Origin: Pseudomonas sp. CCI4.2
GTDB lineage: Bacteria > Pseudomonadota > Gammaproteobacteria > Pseudomonadales > Pseudomonadaceae
DNA length: 64,000 bases
Direction: 5' to 3'
Assembly: GCF_034350045.1 (NCBI RefSeq)
Contig: NZ_CP133781.1
Coordinates: forward strand, 3,068,001 to 3,132,000
The translations under genes were made by a program, and so were the position numbers. The notes under the pieces were generated by a model. It saw nothing but the letters and a program-made list of their open reading frames with translations. It was not told the origin of the DNA and made no database searches. Position 1 is the first letter of the stretch, and each line of letters begins with the position of its first letter. This document shows positions 18,368 to 26,419 of the stretch, in pieces.

Positions 18368-19963
18368 TCAGTCGTTCCGATACACCGTTAACGTCTCACC
18401 CGGCTTCAACGCCATGCCGCTGCGCGGATTCCAGCGTTTGAGATGCTGCATTTCAACGTTGAACCGCTTGGCCACCAAGTACATCGAGTCGCCTTTGCGA
18501 ATCGTGTATTGAGTGGTCGCCTTTTCGCTGGCTTTTGATTTGGTACTGGCGACAGCGGTTGATTTCGAGCGGGATTTTTTGTTGGCGTCTTGCATGACCA
18601 GCGTTTGACCGATTTTCAAATGCTGGCCCGAGAGGCCATTCCAATGCTGCAGTTCTTTGACTTCGACCTTATGGGCTTTGGCGATAGTCGCCAAGCTGTC
18701 GCCTTTTTTTACCTGGTAGCTGCGGCTCGCCGAGGGAATGTCTCGGCTGGCCATTTCCTCGAACGCAGGCCCGGCAGGGGTCATGCCGGGTATGGTTGGA
18801 ATGCTTAACGTCTGGCCCGCGTGAACGCCTTTGGCGGACAGCTTGTTCACGTCCTTGAGGGTATTGACTGACACCCGATAACGGCTGGCCAGGCTTACTA
18901 ATGTATCGCCACGGCGTACTTTGTATTGCTGCCAGTCCACCAGTTCTTCGGGTTTCATGTTCGACAGGTTGGCGGTCAATAGCTGCGCCTTGGCCGTCGG
19001 CACCAGCAGATGCTGAGGACCGTCGATGGTCATGCGCTTTTTGAAGGCCGGGTTGAGCTGAAACAGCTCGTCTTCGTCGATATCGGCCATGGCGGCCACT
19101 TTTGACAGGTCCATCGTGTGGTTAAGCTCGACGACCTTGAAGTACGGCTCATTGGCAATCGGGCTCAGGTTGACGCCATAAGCTTCTGGCGCCATGACCA
19201 CTTGCGAAAGTGCCAGGAACTTGGGCACGTAATCCTGGGTTTCCTGTGGCAATGACAGGTTCCAGTAATCGGTCGGCAAGCCAAGTTTCTGATTGCGCTC
19301 AATGGCGCGACTGACCGTGCCTTCACCGGCGTTGTACGCCGCCAATGCCAGTAGCCAGTCACCGTTGAACATGTCATGCAGCCGCGTCAGGTAGTCCAGT
19401 GCCGCAATCGTCGACGCCGTAATGTCACGGCGACCGTCATAGAAGCTGGTTTGACGCAAATTGAAGTAGCGCCCAGTGGAGGGGATGAATTGCCACAAGC
19501 CCACGGCATCGCTGCGCGAATACGCCATTGGGTTGTAGGCACTTTCGATCACCGGCAGCAGGGCCAGTTCAAGTGGCATGTTGCGTTCTTCGAGGCGCTC
19601 TACGATGTAATGCATGTAGAGGCTGCCGCGTTCGCCAGCCGCTTCGATGAACGCGGGGTTGTTAGCAAACCAGAGGCGTTGCTGATCGATGCGTGGATTT
19701 TGGCCGTTGCCTTCTTGCAACTGAAAACCCTGACGCATCCGCTCCCAGACATCCTGTGGTGCTAACGGCGTCGGTTTGCCGGTGAGGAAAATCGGCTTCT
19801 GTTTGAATTCACCGGCCAGATTGGGTGCCCGATGACTGCTCACAGGCTCAATGTGGCTCGTGGTCTGACAGCCAGCCAGCGTGGCGCTCAGGACTACAGC
19901 AATAGCCTGGGCTAACCGCGTCAATGCGTCTGAATTGATGGCTATACGTATGGATGACGACAT
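18368..19963 (-). CDS. mltD: Membrane-bound lytic murein transglycosylase D
   Basis: Outer-membrane lipoprotein that cleaves peptidoglycan between MurNAc and GlcNAc. 531 residues: signal peptide ending in the lipobox LAGC, an SLT domain with catalytic Glu in PVIESAYNP followed by SDAVGLWQFIPSTGRYF and AYNAGEGTVSRAI, then three LysM repeats (RRGDTLVSLASRY, KKGDSLATIAKAH, RKGDSMYLVAKRF). The ATG at 19963 (MSSSIRIAIN) gives a proper lipoprotein signal; upstream in-frame codons do not. It sits next to gloB, as in E. coli. Confidence 0.95.
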   Translation of the reverse strand: MSSSIRIAINSDALTRLAQAIAVVLSATLAGCQTTSHIEPVSSHRAPNLAGEFKQKPIFLTGKPTPLAPQDVWERMRQGFQLQEGNGQNPRIDQQRLWFANNPAFIEAAGERGSLYMHYIVERLEERNMPLELALLPVIESAYNPMAYSRSDAVGLWQFIPSTGRYFNLRQTSFYDGRRDITASTIAALDYLTRLHDMFNGDWLLALAAYNAGEGTVSRAIERNQKLGLPTDYWNLSLPQETQDYVPKFLALSQVVMAPEAYGVNLSPIANEPYFKVVELNHTMDLSKVAAMADIDEDELFQLNPAFKKRMTIDGPQHLLVPTAKAQLLTANLSNMKPEELVDWQQYKVRRGDTLVSLASRYRVSVNTLKDVNKLSAKGVHAGQTLSIPTIPGMTPAGPAFEEMASRDIPSASRSYQVKKGDSLATIAKAHKVEVKELQHWNGLSGQHLKIGQTLVMQDANKKSRSKSTAVASTKSKASEKATTQYTIRKGDSMYLVAKRFNVEMQHLKRWNPRSGMALKPGETLTVYRND

Positions 19964-20061
19964 TGGCTGGGGGGGGTTCCAAGCGAAAATGTCGGGCGAT
20001 TCTAGGAACCGCTCGCCCAATGGTCAACCTTTCAGAATTTTTGTACCGATAAAGGTCGTAA

Positions 20062-20841
20062 TTAGAACGTGTCTTTCCACGCGCGCAGGCTAGCAAAAAT
20101 CGCCGTAGGCGACCGATTGTCGGTACCTGTCCGTTCGTCTGCTTTTTCCTTGACGGCGCTTTCGTGGGTCCTAATAAACGGGTTGGTGAGTCGTTCCAGC
20201 GCTAAATTTGAAGGCAGGCTAATGCGATTTTTACTGCGCCAGTGGCTGACTTGCGCAAAACGTTCCGCGATGTCGAGGTTGGCCGGTTCTACCGCTTGCG
20301 CGAAGCGCAGGTTACTCAGCGTATATTCGTGGGTGCAGTAAATGAGGGTGCTGTCGGGCAGGGCGGCGAGCCGACTGAGGGATTCATGCATTTGTGCCGG
20401 CGTGCCTTCGAACAGACGACCGCACCCCGCAGCGAACAGCGTATCGCCGCAGAACAACAGCGGGGCTTGCGGGTCTTCATGGTAGAAGGCGATATGGCCC
20501 AAGGTATGACCTGGGACTGAAAAGACAGCGAAATCCAAGCCGAGAACGGTGATCGAATCGTTGTCCTTGAGCGCGACGTCCCGCGCAGGGATTGTTTCAG
20601 CCGCAGGACCGAGCACCCGAGCGCCGGTGACGGCTTTGAGTTCGGTGACGCCACCCACATGGTCGTGATGGTGATGGGTGACCAGAATGTCGCTGAGCTG
20701 CCAGTCGGGATGCTGTTTCAACCATGCCAGTACCGGTTCGGCATCGCCGGGATCGACCACGGCGCAGCGTTTGCTGGAAGCGTCTTGTAACAACCAAATA
20801 TAGTTGTCAGTAAAAGCGGGCAGGGCATCAATCTGTATCAT
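20062..20841 (-). CDS. gloB: Hydroxyacylglutathione hydrolase (glyoxalase II)
   Basis: Hydrolyses S-lactoylglutathione to lactate and glutathione in methylglyoxal detoxification. The 259-residue metallo-beta-lactamase-fold protein has the dinuclear metal motif [10 protein letters not shown] at 55-64 (His56, His58, Asp60, His61), and further ligands in VPGHTLGH and [13 protein letters not shown], with the glutathione-site region [13 protein letters not shown]. It is divergent from the methyltransferase gene with an 82-base gap, and upstream of mltD in the same direction. Confidence 0.96.
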   Translation of the reverse strand: MIQIDALPAFTDNYIWLLQDASSKRCAVVDPGDAEPVLAWLKQHPDWQLSDILVTHHHHDHVGGVTELKAVTGARVLGPAAETIPARDVALKDNDSITVLGLDFAVFSVPGHTLGHIAFYHEDPQAPLLFCGDTLFAAGCGRLFEGTPAQMHESLSRLAALPDSTLIYCTHEYTLSNLRFAQAVEPANLDIAERFAQVSHWRSKNRISLPSNLALERLTNPFIRTHESAVKEKADERTGTDNRSPTAIFASLRAWKDTF

Positions 20842-20923
20842 GGCTCAGTTCGCTAAGCAGGAAACAATGGTGCATCTTAGGGTTTGTTGCGGCTCTAAGC
20901 GAGCGCCCACATGGAGATCCCAA

Positions 20924-21682
20924 ATGACCGATGAAGCTTTCGCCCAAGCTGATCCTGAATGGCTTGCGCTGATCAGCTCGGCCCGAGAGTGGTTGTCCGA
21001 GCCCTTGGGGCAGCTGTTGCTAGAAGAGGAGCGACGCGTTCTTGAAGACGAGTTGGGCCGTTACTTTGGCGGTTATCTGGTGCATTACGGCCCTTCTGCC
21101 GACGCGCCACCTGAGGCCAAGCAGGTTCAGCGCAACGTGCGCCTCGGTGCGCCGTTGCCCGGTGTAGAAATCGTTTGTGAGGAGCAGGCTTGGCCGCTCA
21201 GCGAGCATGCGGCTGACGTTGTGGTCATGCAGCACGGCCTGGATTTTTGCTTGTCGCCCCACGGTTTGTTGCGGGAAGCAGCGGCCAGCGTACGGCCGGG
21301 CGGCCATTTATTGATCATTGGAATTAACCCTTGGAGTGCGTGGGGGTTGCGTCATTTCTTTGCCCACGACGCGCTGCGCAAGGCCCGTTGTATTTCCCCT
21401 TCCCGGGTCGCGGACTGGTTGAACCTGCTGGGCTTCGCGCTGGAGAAACGACGCTTCGGGTGCTATCGTCCTCCGCTTGCTTCTGCGGCCTGGCAAGCGC
21501 GACTGGCGGGGCTCGAACGTCTCGGCGACAGTTGGCAAAGTCCTGGCGGCGGCTTCTATTTATTAGTGGCACGCAAGATTGTGGTCGGCTTGCGTCCCGT
21601 GCGTCAGGTCCAGCGCCAGCCCATGGGCAAGCTGCTGCCGTTGCCGATGGCCAAGGTCAATCGGCGCAACCCGCAACCCTAA
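20924..21682 (+). CDS. YafS-type SAM-dependent methyltransferase
   Basis: 252 residues from ATG 20924 (MTDEAFAQADPEWL), which has GGAGA eight bases upstream. It shows a class I methyltransferase core: LPLSEHAADVVVMQHGLDF, then EAAASVRPGGHLLIIGINPWSAWGLRHFF. The substrate is unknown. The position between gloB and rnhA matches yafS in E. coli, which supports this family assignment. The motif I glycine loop is weak (RNVRLGAPLPGVEIV), so activity is not proven by sequence. Confidence 0.8.
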   Translation: MTDEAFAQADPEWLALISSAREWLSEPLGQLLLEEERRVLEDELGRYFGGYLVHYGPSADAPPEAKQVQRNVRLGAPLPGVEIVCEEQAWPLSEHAADVVVMQHGLDFCLSPHGLLREAAASVRPGGHLLIIGINPWSAWGLRHFFAHDALRKARCISPSRVADWLNLLGFALEKRRFGCYRPPLASAAWQARLAGLERLGDSWQSPGGGFYLLVARKIVVGLRPVRQVQRQPMGKLLPLPMAKVNRRNPQP

Positions 21683-21718
21683 AAGCCTGATGGCCATATT
21701 TTTAAGATGGGAAGTTTG

Positions 21719-22186
21719 ATGGAACCGGTTGTCGCGAACGAAAGCGTTGAAATTTTTACTGATGGCGCCTGCAAGGGCAACCCCGGCCCAGGCGGCTGGG
21801 GTGCGCTGCTGGTGTGCAAAGGCGTGGAAAAAGAGCTCTGGGGGGGCGAAGCCAATACCACCAACAATCGCATGGAGCTGACGGCGGCCATTCGTGGGTT
21901 GGAAGAGCTCAAGCGCCATTGCAACGTGCTGGTGGTGACAGACTCGGAATACGTCATGAAGGGCATGAAGGAATGGCTGGTTAACTGGAAAAAGCGCGGC
22001 TGGAAAACAGCGGCCAAACAGCCAGTGAAAAATGCTGATTTGTGGCAATTGTTGGATGAGCAAGTGAATCGCCATACCGTGACTTGGAAATGGGTACGCG
22101 GGCACACCGGGCATGATGGCAACGAACGTGCTGACCAATTGGCGAATCGCGGGGTTGATGAAGTCAGAGGTATGAAGCACGGCTGA
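21719..22186 (+). CDS. rnhA: Ribonuclease HI
   Basis: Cleaves RNA in RNA-DNA hybrids. 155 residues from ATG 21719 (GGGAAG upstream); an in-frame ATG at 21707 is the alternative. The four acidic catalytic residues are visible in [39 protein letters not shown] and [12 protein letters not shown]. It lies 36 bases after the methyltransferase. The usual neighbour dnaQ is 1.5 kb further on, beyond a repeat cluster and an oxidoreductase gene. Confidence 0.96.
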   Translation: MEPVVANESVEIFTDGACKGNPGPGGWGALLVCKGVEKELWGGEANTTNNRMELTAAIRGLEELKRHCNVLVVTDSEYVMKGMKEWLVNWKKRGWKTAAKQPVKNADLWQLLDEQVNRHTVTWKWVRGHTGHDGNERADQLANRGVDEVRGMKHG

Positions 22187-22210
22187 ACAAATTTCAGCAG
22201 AAACGCAATT

Positions 22211-22422
22211 CTCTGTAGGAGGGGCCGCCACGTCTTCGACGCCGCGCTGTCGCGCAGCAAACTGGGTGGCACTTTGTGTGGTTTTGGTTGCAGGGTGTCA
22301 GGACTGAAGCCTTCCCGAATAAATTCGGTCCCACAGTTCTGGCGCTGCACAGATTTCTGTAGGAGGTGCCGTGGCTGCGATAAGTCCCAAGGACCTTCGC
22401 CAACACGTTGGCTCCTACAGAT
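22211..22422. repeat. Cluster of REP-type modules
   Basis: This stretch, most of the 385-base gap between rnhA and the next gene, is made of modules seen elsewhere: GTAGGAGGGGCCGCCACGTC, then CTTCCCGAATAAATTCGGTC, then CTTCGCCAACACGTTGGCTC. The order matches the composite repeats at 43.3 and 58.6 kb, but the copy is diverged. No gene is supported here. Confidence 0.8.
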
Positions 22423-22571
22423 GTTTCGCGCATTAATCCCCCGCTTTTAAAACCGAAAGTTCCCTCTTTTCCCATCAACTGTAGGCATTGCGACTATTGA
22501 TACGCGTCGATGGCTGCGGTTACCGGGGCTAGATAGAGTCATCACCCATAGCTCACGCCATGAGGTGTCAA

Positions 22572-23588
22572 ATGCAACGCTCGATTCGTCCCGAATCCAA
22601 AGACACCGCCGCAACAGTCGAATCCAAAGACCGTTTCGTCGGTCAACCTGCTACCCATCACGTATTGATACGGATTGAGTCCATCGGTATCAGCCCTTAC
22701 GACGCCTTGTGGCGCCTGAATCCGACTACTGCTGAGGCCCGGCTGCTTGAAGGGCTGGGCAAAGAAATTGCGGGCGTCGTGCTCGCGGTTGGCGACGCAG
22801 TTACCGACGTGTCTCCCGGTGATAAGGTCGCGACCTATTCGTGCGAAGGTGCTTGTACATGCACCTTGAACGGCGAGTTTCTGGAATTGCCACGTTCGGC
22901 AGTGACGGTGTATCCCGATGTGCTGACTGCGGCCCAGGCCAGCGTGCATTACACATCGCTGCTGCTGGCGTATTTCGCGTACGTTGATTTGTCCAAGGTC
23001 AAACCGGGGCAGACGGTGCTTGTTACCGACGCGAGCCAATGTGCCGGTCCTGCTTTTCTGCAGTTGGGCAAAGCGCTTGGCCTGAATGTCATTGCCGCCG
23101 CCAAGAACACCCACGATAAGCAACGTTTACTCGACCTCGGCGCGCAGACAGTGGTGCTCACAGAAGAGCACGACCTGATTCATCGGGTAAACAAACTGAC
23201 CGGCGGTAAAGGCGTTGATGCCATATTCGACGGTTTGGGCGGTTCACAGATGAACCTATTGGTGGATGCCCTTGCACCACGGGGCAGTGTGGTGCTTTAC
23301 GGCCTGAAAAATGGCAATCAAACGCCGTTTCCGGCCCAAGAGGCGTTTCAGAAGAACATCAAGTTTTTCGTGCACTGCCTGAGTAACTTCACCGGCAAAG
23401 CTGAGTCGGGCGTCGAGCCCAACTACGAAGCGGTGCACAAAGCGTTAAGCGTCATCAACCAACTCACGGCGGACGGCCTGTTGACGTCGCGAGTGGACAA
23501 AGTGTTTCCGCTGGAGAAGGCGACATCAGCACAGCGCTATATGGCCGAGGTTCCCGTCATCGGCAGGGTGGTGTTGCAGCCGTCATGA
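22572..23588 (+). CDS. MDR-family zinc-independent oxidoreductase (quinone reductase-like)
   Basis: 338 residues. N-terminal GroES-like fold (HHVLIRIESIGISPYDALWR, GKEIAGVVLAVGDAVTDVSPGDKVATY), then a Rossmann domain with VKPGQTVLVTDASQCAGPAFLQLGKALGLNVIAAA and GGKGVDAIFDGLGG. The usual catalytic-zinc Cys/His set is not visible, which fits the quinone-oxidoreductase/zeta-crystallin branch using NADPH. ATG 22572 follows GAGGTG; ATG 22560 is also in frame. It interrupts the rnhA-dnaQ pair and is flanked by repeats. The substrate is unknown. Confidence 0.82.
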   Translation: MQRSIRPESKDTAATVESKDRFVGQPATHHVLIRIESIGISPYDALWRLNPTTAEARLLEGLGKEIAGVVLAVGDAVTDVSPGDKVATYSCEGACTCTLNGEFLELPRSAVTVYPDVLTAAQASVHYTSLLLAYFAYVDLSKVKPGQTVLVTDASQCAGPAFLQLGKALGLNVIAAAKNTHDKQRLLDLGAQTVVLTEEHDLIHRVNKLTGGKGVDAIFDGLGGSQMNLLVDALAPRGSVVLYGLKNGNQTPFPAQEAFQKNIKFFVHCLSNFTGKAESGVEPNYEAVHKALSVINQLTADGLLTSRVDKVFPLEKATSAQRYMAEVPVIGRVVLQPS

Positions 23589-23651
23589 TTGCGCGCTGAA
23601 TTCTGCGTCACCCGTGCGATGCCGTGGGGCGGCATTTTGCGCGGCGGGGTG

Positions 23652-23660
23652 TGCTAAAAT
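23652..23660 (+). promoter_or_regulatory. dnaQ: Possible extended -10 element before dnaQ
   Basis: TGCTAAAAT resembles an extended -10 (TGn plus TAAAAT), 43 bases before the dnaQ start. There is no good -35. Confidence 0.3.
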
Positions 23661-23702
23661 TCCGCTCTTGTACGGTGTTGAAGCGTTGAGAATTCACAAT
23701 TT

Positions 23703-24470
23703 ATGGTGCTTAGATCTGTTGTACTCGATACCGAAACCACTGGTATGCCCGTTGCCGACGGGCATCGGGTGATCGAGATCGGCTGTGTTGAATTGATCGG
23801 CCGACGCCTGACCGGGCGACATTTTCACGTGTATTTGCAGCCGGATCGCGAAAGCGATGAAGGCGCTATTGGCGTTCACGGCATCACCACCGAATTCCTG
23901 GTCGGTAAGCCGCGCTTTAATGAGGTCGCTGAAGAGTTCTTTGAATTCATCAAGGGCGCTCAACTGATCATCCACAACGCCGCGTTCGACGTTGGTTTCA
24001 TCAATAATGAATTTGCGCTGCTGGGACAGCGGGACAAGGCTGATCTCACTCAGCATTGCACCATTCTTGACACCCTGGCCATGGCCCGTGAGCGCCACCC
24101 CGGTCAGCGCAATAGCCTCGACGCACTCTGCAAACGTTATGGTGTAGACAACTCCGGTCGAGAACTGCACGGCGCTTTGCTTGATGCCGAGATTCTTGCC
24201 GACGTTTATCTGACGATGACCGGCGGTCAGACCAGCTTGTCCCTGGCGGGCAATGCAACGGACGGGAATGGTTCGGGCGAAGGGTCGGGCAATACCGCCA
24301 CGGAAATTCGTCGCCTGCCCAGTGATCGGCAGCCAGCCCGTGTGATTCTGGCCAGCGACAGCGAGATGGCAGAGCACGATGTGCGTATGGCGGCCATCGC
24401 TAAATCCGCCGGAGCACCTGCGTTGTGGGTTCAGTTGCTTGAGGCTCAGACGCAAGCGGCCGTTCAATAG
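23703..24470 (+). CDS. dnaQ: DNA polymerase III epsilon subunit (3'-5' proofreading exonuclease)
   Basis: 255 residues with the DEDDh exonuclease motifs: VVLDTETTGMP (Exo I), IIHNAAFDVGFINNEF (Exo II) and GRELHGALLDAEILADVYL (Exo III with His and Asp). The C-terminal tail would bind the alpha polymerase subunit. Nothing visible suggests a defect. The GNAT gene begins 31 bases downstream and may share the transcript. Confidence 0.96.
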   Translation: MVLRSVVLDTETTGMPVADGHRVIEIGCVELIGRRLTGRHFHVYLQPDRESDEGAIGVHGITTEFLVGKPRFNEVAEEFFEFIKGAQLIIHNAAFDVGFINNEFALLGQRDKADLTQHCTILDTLAMARERHPGQRNSLDALCKRYGVDNSGRELHGALLDAEILADVYLTMTGGQTSLSLAGNATDGNGSGEGSGNTATEIRRLPSDRQPARVILASDSEMAEHDVRMAAIAKSAGAPALWVQLLEAQTQAAVQ

Positions 24471-24501
24471 CGCGGTTTCATCAACCTCACTCAGTGGTGC
24501 C

Positions 24502-25053
24502 ATGACCCAAGCTAACCCTGAACTGTCCATTCGCGTTGCGGATGAGCGCTTTGAGGATTACATCCTCAACAGTGAGTTCACCTTTACCGTCAGCGGCTAC
24601 GCGCTTGCGCAGGTCGGGCAGCGCGTCGAGCGCTGGGAGGTTGAACCGGTCAAGCCTTACCGCAAGAATTACGGGATCGACGCTCAAGAGTTCGATCATT
24701 ACCGGCACGGGCCTGATAACACTGTTCTCGTAGCGTGGCTCGGGGAGCGGCCAGTAGGTCATATGGTGCTCAGCACCCACTGGAACGGTTTTGCCCATGT
24801 CGATGAATTGGCAGTTGATGCGTCGGCCCGGCGCACAGGGGTTGCCCGGTCGTTGCTTGAGGTGGCGCAATTCTGGAGCCGCAAGCGTCACTTGCCTGGG
24901 ATCATGCTCGAAACCCAAAACAGCAACTTGGCGGCGTGCAAGCTTTATGAGCGTTGCGGGTACATAGTCGGCGGAATAGACCACTTGCTGTACCGCGCAA
25001 TTGATCCCGACACCCGAGAAACGGCCATTTTCTGGTATTTGATTTTTGAATAA
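24502..25053 (+). CDS. GNAT acetyltransferase resembling streptothricin acetyltransferase
   Basis: 183 residues from ATG 24502. The GNAT core is HVDELAVDASARRTGVARSLL (acetyl-CoA loop R-R-T-G-V-A), then GIMLETQNSNLAACKLYERC and a C-terminal AIFWYLIF. These follow the pattern I recall for the Sat/SatA streptothricin acetyltransferases (GLMLETQDNNLIACKFY, FWYL). The family acetylates the beta-lysine amine of streptothricin. Whether this enzyme does so cannot be read from the sequence; a housekeeping GNAT with another amine substrate is possible. It lies directly after dnaQ. Confidence 0.75.
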   Translation: MTQANPELSIRVADERFEDYILNSEFTFTVSGYALAQVGQRVERWEVEPVKPYRKNYGIDAQEFDHYRHGPDNTVLVAWLGERPVGHMVLSTHWNGFAHVDELAVDASARRTGVARSLLEVAQFWSRKRHLPGIMLETQNSNLAACKLYERCGYIVGGIDHLLYRAIDPDTRETAIFWYLIFE

Positions 25054-25091
25054 CCGAAAGAGACAGGCTGGTATCGCGCAAATCATTTGAA

Positions 25092-25161
25092 CTGCCGCTT
25101 GGACTCGCTCTTTATCGCTCTTTGTAGAGTCGAGAAAGGGAGCAGAGCATCCAAGCGGCAG
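25092..25161. ncRNA. Strong 70-nt multi-segment hairpin, possible structured RNA or terminator
   Basis: CTGCCGCTTGGA (25092-25103) pairs perfectly with TCCAAGCGGCAG (25150-25161). Inside, CTC/GAG and GCTCTTT/AAAGGGAGC segments pair with small bulges, and CTCT/AGAG closes the top. There is no T run on either side. It lies between the convergent ends of the GNAT and the small gene at 25199. A bidirectional terminator or a processed RNA would both fit. Confidence 0.5.
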
Positions 25162-25198
25162 GCAGGTAATCACATGACAACGTAACCAATAGCCCGAA

Positions 25199-25408
25199 TC
25201 AGGTGCGGGTCATTTTTACTTTGGACTGGAGCAACTCAAAGTCGTCCCCGCCCAGGTGGGTGACTCGATCACCGATGGCCAAACGATAGGTTGTGACAGG
25301 CTCCTTGCCGCTCGCCGCATCCGGCTGTGATTCCTGGAATTCATGCACTGAATAGACACGGCCTTCCGCGTCCCTTGCATGGAATTGTCCAACGAGAACT
25401 GAAGCCAT
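25199..25408 (-). CDS. Small conserved hypothetical protein
   Basis: 69 residues beginning MASVLVGQFHARDAEGRVYS and ending FELLQSKVKMTRT. No membrane segment or signal is visible. A run of beta-prone segments (VYSVHEFQE, TTYRLAIGDRVTHLGGDDFELL) suggests a compact beta fold. GAGGTTAC precedes the ATG at a fair distance. I do not recognise a function. The coding bias and clean start make a real gene likely, though it is short. Confidence 0.6.
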   Translation of the reverse strand: MASVLVGQFHARDAEGRVYSVHEFQESQPDAASGKEPVTTYRLAIGDRVTHLGGDDFELLQSKVKMTRT

Positions 25409-25721
25409 TTGCTTTGTAACCTCTGAAGATAACCGCTCAATTGCGCTGACATGCTAACACTGCGCGACGACAGTCTACGCCCGCTTGTAAGGTAAGTCTG
25501 AAAGAACAGGTTCAGTGACTGCTTACTGGTGGATCAGACCGTATTTTGACTGATGAGTTTTCGTCCGCAGAAAAAAAAGTCTGGGGGCTAAGCACCGTGC
25601 CATGGGCTGCATCCGTTTGAGTTATTCTGCGCGGTGTTGCAACGCTCGGCATTGAAAACCAGACGAAGTGTGCTGCATCATCTATAACTGAATCTCCCCA
25701 TATCATAAGCGGAAACTCTTC
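25409..25721. other. 313-base intergenic region without a supported gene
   Basis: It lies between two divergent genes and should hold both promoters. TATAAC at 25683-25688 could be the -10 for the FMN reductase, without a clear -35. The rest shows no repeat or hairpin of note. Confidence 0.4.
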
Positions 25722-26285
25722 ATGAGCCAGGTCTACAAGATTGCAGTCCTCGTGGGCAGCCTGAGAAAAGACTCGATCAACCGTAAGGTCGCACTTGCGC
25801 TGGCCGCGTTGGCGCCTGAAACCCTTGAACTAAAGATTATCGAGATCGGTGATCTACCTCTTTATAACGAAGACATCGACGCAGGTAATCCGCCGGCTGC
25901 TTATGTGGCATTTCGCCAGCAACTAATGGCGGCAGATGCTTTCTTGTTTGTAACTCCAGAATACAATCGCTCAGTGCCAGGCGTGTTGAAGAATGCCATC
26001 GACGTTGGTTCTCGTCCGTACGGCCAAAGCGCTTGGGGTGGCGGTAAACCCGGCGCTGTCGTCAGCGCGTCGCCAGGCGCCGTGGGGGGCTTTGGCGCTA
26101 ACCATCATTTGCGCCAATCTTTGGTGTTCCTCAACGTACCGTGTATGCAGCAACCGGAAGCCTACTTGGGCAACGCCGGGGTCCTTTTTGACGAGTCGGG
26201 CACGCTTTCTGAAAAAACCAAACCTTTCCTGCAGGCTTTTGTTGACGCGTTTGCGGTATGGGTAGCGCTGAACAAAAAAGTTTGA
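25722..26285 (+). CDS. NADPH-dependent FMN reductase (ChrR/YieF-like quinone or chromate reductase)
   Basis: 187 residues of flavodoxin-like fold. The FMN phosphate loop is VGSLRKDSINRKVA, the second flavin loop is TPEYNRSVPGVLKNAIDVGSRP, and the third is ASPGAVGGFGANHHLRQ. Relatives reduce quinones by two electrons and also chromate. Cytosolic soluble enzyme, probably protecting against redox cycling. It is divergent from the small gene and upstream of the giant ORF, with no sign of co-transcription with either. Confidence 0.88.
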   Translation: MSQVYKIAVLVGSLRKDSINRKVALALAALAPETLELKIIEIGDLPLYNEDIDAGNPPAAYVAFRQQLMAADAFLFVTPEYNRSVPGVLKNAIDVGSRPYGQSAWGGGKPGAVVSASPGAVGGFGANHHLRQSLVFLNVPCMQQPEAYLGNAGVLFDESGTLSEKTKPFLQAFVDAFAVWVALNKKV

Positions 26286-26367
26286 TTTCGCTGAGATCAA
26301 TAAAGCGATAAGCGTTATGTAACGCAGGCAGCAACGGCGGCCAAGGTAAGTTTCCTCTTCATATCTA

Positions 26368-26399
26368 GCCACTTCCGGGACCCGTTCCCGAGAAGTGGC
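26368..26399 (+). promoter_or_regulatory. Leader hairpin before the giant ORF
   Basis: GCCACTTC (26368-26375) pairs with GAAGTGGC (26392-26399), and GGGA/TCCC extends the stem inside. It ends 20 bases before the ATG at 26420 and just before the ribosome site GAAGGAAG. It may be a leftover terminator of the FMN reductase gene or a leader element affecting translation. Confidence 0.45.
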
Positions 26400-26419
26400 G
26401 TCGACGAAGGAAGCTTGCC

